Below are positions 8,928 through 15,561 of a DNA stretch of 64,000 bases, one piece after another (the first letter of the stretch is position 1; each line of letters begins with the position of its first letter). Location: positions 6,294,501 through 6,358,500 of the forward strand of contig NZ_CP056030.1 of assembly GCF_013374995.1 (NCBI RefSeq), read 5' to 3'. The stretch comes from Pseudomonas eucalypticola. GTDB taxonomy: Bacteria; Pseudomonadota; Gammaproteobacteria; Pseudomonadales; Pseudomonadaceae. The notes below the pieces were generated by a model. That model was not told the origin of the DNA, did not search any database, and saw only the letters and a list, made by a program, of their open reading frames with translations. The translations under genes were made by a program, and so were the position numbers.

Positions 8928-9901
8928 GCGTTTCAGGTATTGATGAAGTCACCTACGGCGTCGAAGACCTCGACACCTGCGCGCGCTTCTTTGCCGACTG
9001 GGGCCTGAACAAGGTCAGCGAACAGGCTGACGAAGTCGTCTTCGAAACCCTCAACGGCTGCCGCGTGGTGCTGGCTGCCATCGACAAGCCTGGCCTGCCG
9101 CCGGCCATTGAAAGCGGCTCGACCGTGCGCGAAGTGGTCTGGGGCGTGTCCAGCGAAGCCGACCTGGCGCTATACAGCGAACGCATCGCCAACGACCCGG
9201 GCTTCGTTGAAGGCAACGGCCGCATCGGCTGCACAGACCCCAACGGCCTCGCCATTCGCCTGCAAGTGACCCGCAAACGCGAACTGGATATCGAGTGCAG
9301 CGGGCACAACACCTGGCAAACCAAGGGCCGCATCAATAAACCCGCACCGATCTATGAGCGCGCGACGCCCATAGAAGTAGGCCATGTGGTGTTCTTCGTC
9401 ACCGACGTGAATGCCTGCGAAGCCTTCTACCACGACCGTTTCGGCTTCCAGGCCTCGGACCGCTACCCCAACCGCGGCGCCTTCCTGCGCACCGCCGAGG
9501 AAGGTGGCCACCATGACCTGTTCATGCTGCAACTGCCTGCCCCGCGCGCCGGCCTGAACCATGTGGCCTTCACCGTTCGCGACGTACACGAAGTGTTTGG
9601 CGGTGGTATGCATATCTCGCGCAGCGGCTGGGCCACTGAAATCGGCCCGGGCCGCCACCCGGTGTCGTCGGCGTTCTTCTGGTACTTCAAGAACCCCGCT
9701 GGCGCGCTGATCGAGTACTACGCCGACGAAGACCAACTGACCGGCGAATGGCAACCACGGGAATTCGAGCCCGGCCCTACCGTGTTCGCCGAATGGGCCA
9801 TTGCAGGCGGCATCGACGGTCACACCCGCCGTCAGCAACACGTTGAAGCGCCCCAGGGAAAATTCCTCACCGACAAGCCAAAAGAAGGCGGCCAGCGATG
9901 A
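8924..9901 (+). CDS. VOC-family protein, extradiol dioxygenase-like
   Basis: This 325-residue two-domain vicinal-oxygen-chelate protein begins MSVSGIDEVTYGVEDLDTCA. The C-terminal domain keeps candidate 2-His-1-Glu iron ligands, His154 (EVGHVVFF), His213 (GLNHVAF) and Glu264 (LIEYYAD), plus a HisHis pair at 196-197. The spacing resembles type I extradiol enzymes such as BphC (146/210/260). The N-terminal domain lacks the set, as is usual. It may therefore be a functional Fe(II) ring-cleaving dioxygenase. Other VOC activities cannot be excluded. The ATG overlaps the ALDH stop, and AAGGGG at 8911-8916 is the likely ribosome site. Confidence 0.83.
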   Translation: MSVSGIDEVTYGVEDLDTCARFFADWGLNKVSEQADEVVFETLNGCRVVLAAIDKPGLPPAIESGSTVREVVWGVSSEADLALYSERIANDPGFVEGNGRIGCTDPNGLAIRLQVTRKRELDIECSGHNTWQTKGRINKPAPIYERATPIEVGHVVFFVTDVNACEAFYHDRFGFQASDRYPNRGAFLRTAEEGGHHDLFMLQLPAPRAGLNHVAFTVRDVHEVFGGGMHISRSGWATEIGPGRHPVSSAFFWYFKNPAGALIEYYADEDQLTGEWQPREFEPGPTVFAEWAIAGGIDGHTRRQQHVEAPQGKFLTDKPKEGGQR

Positions 9902-10215
9902 GCGAGCACCTGCTGCTGACCGTGCTGCTCAAGCACGACCAGTCCAAGAACCTGGAAGACATCCAAGGCCACATGAAAAAGGTGGGCTGGTGGGAAAGCT
10001 TCCCGCCGCAAGGCGTGGAAGTGGTGTCGTGGACCGTGGCCATGGGCCTGGGCCAGATCGTCACCCTGCGCCTGCCTCCAAGTTTGCTGGGCAAGGTCAA
10101 CGTTGAACTGGAGCGCGCCGCCTGGGGCGTATTCCGTACCGAATGCTACGCCACTTATGACTTTGTACCCGTGCGCGAAATGATCCGCGAACGGGTGCGC
10201 AATGGAGGCCAATGA
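9898..10215 (+). CDS. Small conserved protein of unknown function
   Basis: This 105-residue soluble protein is not assigned to a family with confidence. It begins SEHLLLTVLLKHDQSKNLED and includes GWWESFPPQGVEVVSWTVAMG (about 37-57). The pattern (short strand, helix, strands, length near 100) recalls dimeric alpha/beta-barrel proteins such as muconolactone isomerase-like or EthD-like enzymes, but that is only a fold guess. It overlaps the VOC gene by 4 bases and precedes another small gene, so it is firmly part of the operon. It may be a small isomerase or an accessory protein of the oxygenase. Confidence 0.75.
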   Translation: MSEHLLLTVLLKHDQSKNLEDIQGHMKKVGWWESFPPQGVEVVSWTVAMGLGQIVTLRLPPSLLGKVNVELERAAWGVFRTECYATYDFVPVREMIRERVRNGGQ

Positions 10216-10216
10216 C

Positions 10217-10444
10217 ATGAGCAATACCGAACCCTACGTGCAGCCCCATCAGGCACGCAAACGCCCCAACACGCCATTCGAAGAACTGTTGGGTGACTCC
10301 ATCGAACGTGCCTACGGCAGTGGTATCGCCGACCTGCCTGCGCTGTTGGCACACCTGAACCATGCCGGCCCGCCCTGCCCCCTGACCTCTGGCGAGTGGA
10401 CCGAACAATCCTACAAGACCCTGATGGCCCGGCTAGGCGCGTAA
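10217..10444 (+). CDS. Small protein, possible recombinase-like HTH domain family
   Basis: This is a 75-residue protein (starts SNTEPYVQPHQARKRPNTPF). ATG 10217 is chosen because GGAGG at 10204-10208 is correctly spaced; an in-frame ATG at 10202 would overlap the previous gene and lies ahead of that ribosome site. The body (about 20-75) looks helical and ends EWTEQSYKTLMARLGA. Similar short proteins beside Rieske oxygenases are, as far as I recall, labelled recombinase-like helix-turn-helix proteins. A DNA role is not demonstrated, and an oxygenase accessory role is equally possible. It begins 1 base after the preceding stop. Confidence 0.7.
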   Translation: MSNTEPYVQPHQARKRPNTPFEELLGDSIERAYGSGIADLPALLAHLNHAGPPCPLTSGEWTEQSYKTLMARLGA

Positions 10445-10463
10445 GACGCCGAGGTAAAAGAAC

Positions 10464-11498
10464 ATGAATATGCACGTGACCGCTGACCCTGTTGAGAACC
10501 TCTTGGCCAACGGCCTGAAAGACCTGTGGTTCCCGATAATTCCTTCCGAGTTGCTGGCTGAAAAACCGCTTTCTGTTCGGCGCCTCGGCTACAAGATCGC
10601 TTTATGGCGCGATAACGATGGCCGGGTGCATGCGTTGGAAGACCACTGCCCGCACCGCGGTGCGCCGCTATCCCAGGGCCCGGTACTGGGCGACCGCCTG
10701 CAATGTCCTTACCACGGCGTCGAAGTACGCTGCGACGGCACGGTCACCAAGGTGCCCGGCAGCCCGGGTTGCAAATTGGAAGGTGCACGCCCCACGCGCA
10801 TGTTTCATACCCGTGAGGCGGCGGGCGCCATCTTCCTGTTCAATGCCACCGACCCCCATCTGGAAACGCCGCCGGAACTGGTACTGCCCGAGCAACTGAC
10901 CTCCCCCGAGTGGAGCAGCTTCCTGTGCTACACCGAATGGAAAGGCGATTACCGCTACGTGCTCGATAATGTCATGGACCCGATGCACGGCACCTACCTG
11001 CACAAGATGTCTCACTCCATGAGCGAGGGCGAAGCCACCGCCAAGTTCGTCACCCGCGACACAGACCAGGGGTTCTTCTTCGAGAAAGAAGGCCAGCGCG
11101 GCGTCAACTTCGACTGGACCGAATTCCTCGATAACGGCTGCCACTGGCTGCGGCTGGAGATCCCCTACCCGAAAACGGGCGGCCCCGGTGGCAATTTCAC
11201 CATCATCGGCAGCTATACCCCCAGCAGTCGTTCCCTGGCGGCGGTGTTCCACTGGCGCGCCCGCCCGCTCACCGGCTGGCAGCGCGATACCTGGCGTTTC
11301 CTTTACAAAAACCGCCTGGAAGCCCGCCACTGGGCCGTGCTGGAGCAAGACCGGGTATTGCTGGAATTCATGGAACCGGACGCCAACCAGCGCGAAAACC
11401 TTTACCAGCACGATCTCGGCGTAGTGCGCCTGCGTCGTTACCTGAAGAGCCAGGCCAAAGCCCAGCTTGAACTGATCGAAGCGAAGCAACTGCCATGA
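10464..11498 (+). CDS. Rieske [2Fe-2S] aromatic ring-hydroxylating oxygenase subunit
   Basis: This 344-residue Rieske non-heme iron oxygenase has the cluster ligands Cys62-x-His64 and Cys81-x2-His84 (DHCPHRGAPLSQG; CPYHG). The mononuclear iron site is His175-x4-His180 within NVMDPMHGTYLH. Length and the VanA-like layout fit homo-oligomeric O- or N-demethylases and ring hydroxylases that lack a beta subunit. It would receive electrons from the ferredoxin-type reductase encoded two genes downstream. A second ATG at 10470 is possible. It is the likely entry or activating enzyme of the pathway. The substrate is not predictable by eye. Confidence 0.93.
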   Translation: MNMHVTADPVENLLANGLKDLWFPIIPSELLAEKPLSVRRLGYKIALWRDNDGRVHALEDHCPHRGAPLSQGPVLGDRLQCPYHGVEVRCDGTVTKVPGSPGCKLEGARPTRMFHTREAAGAIFLFNATDPHLETPPELVLPEQLTSPEWSSFLCYTEWKGDYRYVLDNVMDPMHGTYLHKMSHSMSEGEATAKFVTRDTDQGFFFEKEGQRGVNFDWTEFLDNGCHWLRLEIPYPKTGGPGGNFTIIGSYTPSSRSLAAVFHWRARPLTGWQRDTWRFLYKNRLEARHWAVLEQDRVLLEFMEPDANQRENLYQHDLGVVRLRRYLKSQAKAQLELIEAKQLP

Positions 11499-11932
11499 GC
11501 GCCGCTGTTCAGCGCATTCAGGCGTCGAGCTTGCCCGAACTGGCCACGGCCAGTTGGTGCAATGCCCTGCTGATCGGCAATGAGGTGGTGATGTCCGGCA
11601 TGACCGGGCATCCCGCCACACGTACTGCCGCACTGGCCGGCGCACCGCTGGGCATCTATGAACAAACCCTGCTGGTGCTGAACAAGGCTCGCGCTCTGGT
11701 CGAAGCGGCTGGCGGCCATATCGGCAATATCTACCGGCTCACGGTGTACCTGACGGCCATCGCCGACAAGGACGAAGTGGGCCGCGCACGCCATGATTTC
11801 TTTCACGGCTTTGCCCATTTCCCTACCTCCACCCTGGTTGAAGTGAGTGCTTTGGTATTCCCTGAGCTGGTGGTGGAAATCGAAGCCAGTGCCCGGCTCG
11901 ACATTGATCTACGTGCGGCGCAGGAGAGCTGA
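11495..11932 (+). CDS. Rid (YjgF/UK114) family protein lacking the catalytic Arg
   Basis: This 145-residue Rid-family protein has the trimer-forming fold. Conserved segments are GMTGHPA near residue 33, an NIYRLTVYLTAI strand, and LVEVSAL...VVEIEASA near the end. Canonical RidA imine/enamine deaminases have an Arg just before Cys/Ser-Val-Glu-Val. Here the stretch is PTSTLVEV, so that Arg is absent and 2-iminoacid deaminase activity is doubtful. It may instead act like divergent Rid members found in aminomuconate or pyrimidine breakdown. It lies between the oxygenase and its reductase, overlapping the former by 4 bases. Confidence 0.87.
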   Translation: MSAAVQRIQASSLPELATASWCNALLIGNEVVMSGMTGHPATRTAALAGAPLGIYEQTLLVLNKARALVEAAGGHIGNIYRLTVYLTAIADKDEVGRARHDFFHGFAHFPTSTLVEVSALVFPELVVEIEASARLDIDLRAAQES

Positions 11933-11935
11933 CCC

Positions 11936-12895
11936 ATGTCCAATTCCAACACCCTCACCGCGCGGGTTCGCACCCTGCGCCATGAAGCAGAAGGCATCAT
12001 CAGCGTTGAGCTGACCCCTTTCGGCGATACCGTGTTCCCCCCTTTCGAGGCCGGCTCGCACATTGACCTGCACCTTCCCAACGGCCTGGTGCGCAGCTAT
12101 TCCCTACTCAACTCGCCAACCGACCAGGGCCGTTATGTAGTGGGTATCCTGCGTGATCGCAACGGCCGCGGTGGTTCCGAGTATGTGCACACTCAAGTAC
12201 GGGTGGGCATGCAGCTGACGATTTCGCGGCCTCGCAACAACTTTTTCCTCGATCTGACCGCCAGGCATAGCGTGCTGGTAGCGGGTGGCATCGGGATCAC
12301 GCCGGTCTACTGCATGTTTCGCCAACTGCTGGCCTTGGGAAAATCGGCGCAACTGATCTACTGCGCCCGGTCGCGACAGGAGGCAGCGCTGGTGGAGGAG
12401 CTCACCGGCCTGGAGGCCAATGTGGTTTACCACTTCAACGACGAAAAAGGTGCACCGCCCGACTTGTCCCATTACCTGGCCGACCAGCCCAGCGACACCC
12501 ATTTCTACTGCTGTGGCCCGACACCGATGCTGGATGCCTTCGAGAGCACTTGCGAGCGTCTGGGTTATCCACACGCCCATATCGAGCGCTTCGCCGCCGA
12601 ACAAGTGCCGCCGAGTGATGAGGCGCAAGCGAGTTACAGCGTGGAACTGGCCAGGTCCGGGAAAACACTGAAGGTAGAACCCGGTTTGAACTTGCTCGAT
12701 GTATTACTGGAAGCCGGGTGTGATATTGATTACAGCTGCAGAGAAGGCGTGTGCGGCTCGTGTGAAACCAAAGTACTGGAAGGCGACGTCGACCACCGTG
12801 ATGGTGTATTGACCAAGGCGGAACGAGCGGCCAACAAGTCCATGATGGTGTGTGTATCAGGGTGCAAGAGTCAGCGACTTGTACTGAATATATGA
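11936..12895 (+). CDS. VanB-type ferredoxin-NAD(P)H reductase (oxygenase electron donor)
   Basis: This 319-residue PDR/VanB-family reductase has an N-terminal flavin domain (RSYSLLNSP near residue 47), an NAD-binding domain (VAGGIGITPVYCMFRQL near 115; FYCCGPTPMLDAFE near 190) and a C-terminal plant-type [2Fe-2S] domain (CDIDYSCREGVCGSCETKV near 260-280, last Cys in MVCVSGC). It passes electrons from NAD(P)H to the Rieske oxygenase. It is the last gene of the operon; a strong terminator begins 19 bases after the stop. A perfect DnaA-box 9-mer (12565-12573) occurs in its coding sequence, probably incidentally. Confidence 0.94.
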   Translation: MSNSNTLTARVRTLRHEAEGIISVELTPFGDTVFPPFEAGSHIDLHLPNGLVRSYSLLNSPTDQGRYVVGILRDRNGRGGSEYVHTQVRVGMQLTISRPRNNFFLDLTARHSVLVAGGIGITPVYCMFRQLLALGKSAQLIYCARSRQEAALVEELTGLEANVVYHFNDEKGAPPDLSHYLADQPSDTHFYCCGPTPMLDAFESTCERLGYPHAHIERFAAEQVPPSDEAQASYSVELARSGKTLKVEPGLNLLDVLLEAGCDIDYSCREGVCGSCETKVLEGDVDHRDGVLTKAERAANKSMMVCVSGCKSQRLVLNI

Positions 12896-12913
12896 TCCAA
12901 TAACGCAGTGTTC

Positions 12914-12939
12914 AGCCGGCCTCCAGGGCCGGCTTTTTT
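12914..12939 (+). terminator. Rho-independent terminator of the oxygenase operon
   Basis: GCCGGC (12915-12920) pairs with GCCGGC (12928-12933) around a 7-base loop, followed directly by six T (12934-12939). It sits just after the reductase stop codon. Confidence 0.9.
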
Positions 12940-13267
12940 ATGCCCTGTTTGTGGCCCTTGTGCACTAAAGAAGCACGCAATGGTTACCGCGGCCGGCAGG
13001 CGTTCCAAGGACGGTACATAGGGCACCGTTTCACATGTAAAGCATTGAAAGAAAAGAGTTTAAATTAAATGATCATTGATATTTGGTGCTGGCATAGTTC
13101 CTGCTAGATCATTACAGAGTTCACACGCAAGACGGTGATCCACCGATAAAACAGTGAACCCCTTGTTATTGACGAGTGTGGCGCGACCTTGGTGCGTTAT
13201 CCGCGCCGCAGCGTCCTGTTGCCTGTTGCTTTGTAACCGAACTGATTGGGCAGGGTTGGGGAACGTG
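12940..13267. other. Intergenic region upstream of the porin
   Basis: About 330 bases without a convincing gene. The middle (13030-13080) is noticeably AT-rich for this genome. A sigma-54-type promoter candidate lies at 13090-13105. No other repeat or RNA gene is evident. The remaining leader (13106-13267) could be an untranslated region of the porin mRNA. Confidence 0.6.
13090..13105 (+). promoter_or_regulatory. Candidate sigma-54 (RpoN) promoter
   Basis: TGGCATAGTTCCTGCT keeps the invariant GG-N10-GC spacing and most of the TGGCA/TGCT consensus; the -15 T is C. It lies about 160 bases ahead of the porin start and points at it. An enhancer-binding activator would be required; none is encoded nearby. 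Confidence 0.5.
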
Positions 13268-14497
13268 ATGAAAAAGACTGTGATTTGCTTGGGCCTGATA
13301 TTCAACAGCTTCGCCGCACTGGCGGCCGAACCGGGGCCTGCGGCACCCGATGTGCCCAGTGAGGTGAAAAAACCATTTCCACATATTTCCTGGCGAAGCG
13401 ACGATGGCGATAGCAGCCTCGATATAGGTGGAGCATTACGCACCAATTATCGTGATGAACATTGGAAGACCACAGAAAACAATGGTCGTTTTCTCTTTGA
13501 TACTTTCCGCCTTGATGTAAAGGCCACTTATAAAAAGGCCTATGGCGACATCGGTTATTGGTTTCAGGATGATGGCAAACACTCAGTGGACCACGGATAC
13601 GTCGGGTACCGCTTTGACAGTGCTTCTAACTTGCAACTGGGCGCACCCTTCAAGCCTTTTGGCCTGGAACCTTATCCACAGTTCGGTTGGAGTTACCATA
13701 TTCCCTTTTTCATGGGCTATGGCGTGAGTGCCGGTACCGGTCTCAAATACAGTTACAAGGACAAGGACTGGGACTTGCAACTCGGTTATTTCCCACGCAT
13801 GTTGCCTTCCGACCTGCGCTACTCGCCTGAAATCGGCCGTTACGCCGACCTCGATAACAATGCCGTGGCCATCACTCAGTCGCGCCAGGACAATGAAAAG
13901 CGCAACCAGATCAATGCCCGTGTTGCGCGTACCTTCCGTGGCAGCGACTGGAGCACTGAAATCGGCGCATCGCTGGCCGCTTCCCAACTGTACAACGCCA
14001 CTACCGACGACAATGGCAGCTACTGGGCGGCGGGAGTCCACGGTATCTTCAATAAAGGCCCATGGTCGGTTACAGGCCAAGCCATCCGCTACGAATACGA
14101 CCCGAAGAACCCGACAGGCGTGAGCGATGATTCTGTTCTGATGGGCGGCAACGGCCTGACCCCAGCCTACCTGATCGCTGCCAAGGCTACGCTTGCCTCG
14201 GTCAACGTTGGCTACGACATCTACACCCCGGCGCTGGGGCAACTGAAGAAGATCAAGCTCTACAACGACTACAGCCGCATGATGAAAGACAAGAGCGGCT
14301 GGGACGACTCGCAGATGTTCACCGTGGGTGCGCAATTCATCGCCATGCCGATCATGGCCTGGGTCGATTTCACCTGGGCGAAGAACGCCAACCCCTTTGG
14401 CGGTTCGGAAAACGGCACCGGCTGGACCAGCACCTCGTCGAGCGGAAGCAACGAGTGGTACTACCGCACCAACGTGAACATCGGTTACTACTTCTGA
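13268..14497 (+). CDS. Outer-membrane porin-like protein
   Basis: This 409-residue protein has a cleavable signal peptide (MKKTVICLGLIFNSFAALAA, cut before EPG). A beta-strand-rich body follows, with alternating aromatic residues, and it ends with a membrane-anchoring Tyr-Tyr-Phe (YRTNVNIGYYF). ATG 13268 is chosen over upstream in-frame codons because it gives the signal peptide. Sequence around residues 90-200 (IGYWFQDDGKHSVDHGYVGY) looks like the phosphate/pyrophosphate- or carbohydrate-porin style, but the class is not certain. It may bring the substrate of the preceding operon across the outer membrane. It has its own promoter candidate. A perfect DnaA-box 9-mer at 13672-13680 lies inside it. 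Confidence 0.8.
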   Translation: MKKTVICLGLIFNSFAALAAEPGPAAPDVPSEVKKPFPHISWRSDDGDSSLDIGGALRTNYRDEHWKTTENNGRFLFDTFRLDVKATYKKAYGDIGYWFQDDGKHSVDHGYVGYRFDSASNLQLGAPFKPFGLEPYPQFGWSYHIPFFMGYGVSAGTGLKYSYKDKDWDLQLGYFPRMLPSDLRYSPEIGRYADLDNNAVAITQSRQDNEKRNQINARVARTFRGSDWSTEIGASLAASQLYNATTDDNGSYWAAGVHGIFNKGPWSVTGQAIRYEYDPKNPTGVSDDSVLMGGNGLTPAYLIAAKATLASVNVGYDIYTPALGQLKKIKLYNDYSRMMKDKSGWDDSQMFTVGAQFIAMPIMAWVDFTWAKNANPFGGSENGTGWTSTSSSGSNEWYYRTNVNIGYYF

Positions 14498-14520
14498 CTT
14501 GCCCCGCCACCGCAACCTCT

Positions 14521-14548
14521 GTAGCCGCAGCCTGGCGGCAGCGGCTAC
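14521..14548. repeat. REP-like palindrome, copy 1
   Basis: A 28-base imperfect palindrome has outer arms GTAGCCGC / GCGGCTAC. The identical 28 bases recur at 56833-56860. It sits between convergent gene ends (porin and XRE regulator), as extragenic palindromes usually do in Pseudomonas. Confidence 0.8.
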
Positions 14549-14560
14549 AGGATTCGCGCG

Positions 14561-15373
14561 CTATCCAATCTGGAACAACCCATCCACCACCTGCGTCTGC
14601 GCCAGGCGCTCGCGCAGGTCGCTGTCGATCTCCGGATCGTCCGGCAGGTACAGGCGCACGCGCTGATACGCCTCGACGCGGTTGATGTCCTTGCCTAGAA
14701 ACTCCCACACCACCCGACTGCAGGCCGGCGCGCGATGGTCCGCGGAAGAGACGCCTATCTTCAAACCATTGAGCCGCTTGATCCGCGCCTTGTAGCTGGG
14801 GATGAGCACCGTCTGGCAGATTTCATTGGACGTCAGTGACTCGTAATCCAGGAAAAACAGGCGATTTTGCAGGGAATAGGCCACGCCCAGGTAGCGATAA
14901 CGCTCGTAATCTTCACCTTTGGCTGCCGGTGATTGCAGACGTTCGCTGCGCTCATAGGTATAGTGCCCGCCCTCTTCGCGCAGGTGCACGAGCGAGCACA
15001 GGATGCGCCCAGGAACCGACATGGAATGGTAGTACTCGTAGTAGTACCCCACATGGGCGGCCAGGTCGGGCGAAGAACGCTGACGCAGATGCTCCAGGGC
15101 GCGTTGCGGTCCGGAGGACTGCGGCAGTTCGACGGCGTGCCGGTTGCGCACGCCAATCAGGCGGGCGAACTGTACTTCCGGCAGCCCTATCTCGTACTCC
15201 TCGACCCCAAAGAAGTCGCAGATGCGCTTGAGGTTGTAGGGCGTCGGCACACTCTGGCCGCTGAGGTATTTGTTGAACTGCGCACGGTTGATATCCAGGC
15301 GCCGGCACACCTCGGCAATGGACGGGTAATGCCGACAAAGCAATTGCAGGTTGGCCGGGAGGTATTCACGCAT
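14561..15373 (-). CDS. XRE-type helix-turn-helix regulator
   Basis: This 270-residue protein has an N-terminal lambda-repressor-like HTH (about 10-65; IAEVCRRLDINRAQFNKYLSG, then NLKRICDFFGVEEYEIGLP). A large C-terminal region (about 70-270) has no recognised motif and is probably ligand-sensing. It is transcribed divergently from the AgcS-racemase-asparaginase operon, with 188 bases between starts, so it probably regulates that operon and itself. Two directly repeated 9-mers in the shared intergenic region are candidate binding elements. The ligand may be an amino acid (inference). Confidence 0.83.
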   Translation of the reverse strand: MREYLPANLQLLCRHYPSIAEVCRRLDINRAQFNKYLSGQSVPTPYNLKRICDFFGVEEYEIGLPEVQFARLIGVRNRHAVELPQSSGPQRALEHLRQRSSPDLAAHVGYYYEYYHSMSVPGRILCSLVHLREEGGHYTYERSERLQSPAAKGEDYERYRYLGVAYSLQNRLFFLDYESLTSNEICQTVLIPSYKARIKRLNGLKIGVSSADHRAPACSRVVWEFLGKDINRVEAYQRVRLYLPDDPEIDSDLRERLAQTQVVDGLFQIG

Positions 15374-15409
15374 GAGCAGCTCGTCGAAATGGCGCCAAGG
15401 AGCGCGAAG

Positions 15410-15428
15410 GTAGCATCAAGTAGCATCA
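15410..15428. repeat. Direct repeat in the regulator-symporter intergenic region
   Basis: GTAGCATCA occurs at 15410-15418 and again at 15420-15428, a 10-base period close to one helical turn. It lies 37 bases upstream of the XRE start and about 135 bases from the symporter start, so it could be an operator. Function is inferred only from position. Confidence 0.4.
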
Positions 15429-15561
15429 TTTTCCATCAACCCGCGAAATTGCTCCAAACGGGTCAATCGCCAACCATTTGCGCCTTGAACCGGGCGTGGG
15501 GCATTGCACCCGTACCAGGCAAATTCGCCAACATAAAAAAACAAACAGCGAGGATTACTCC

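Noticed and set aside
13060..13446. 128-residue minus-strand open frame upstream of the porin
   Set aside because: It overlaps the porin signal-peptide region and the promoter candidate, with no ribosome site and no family features.
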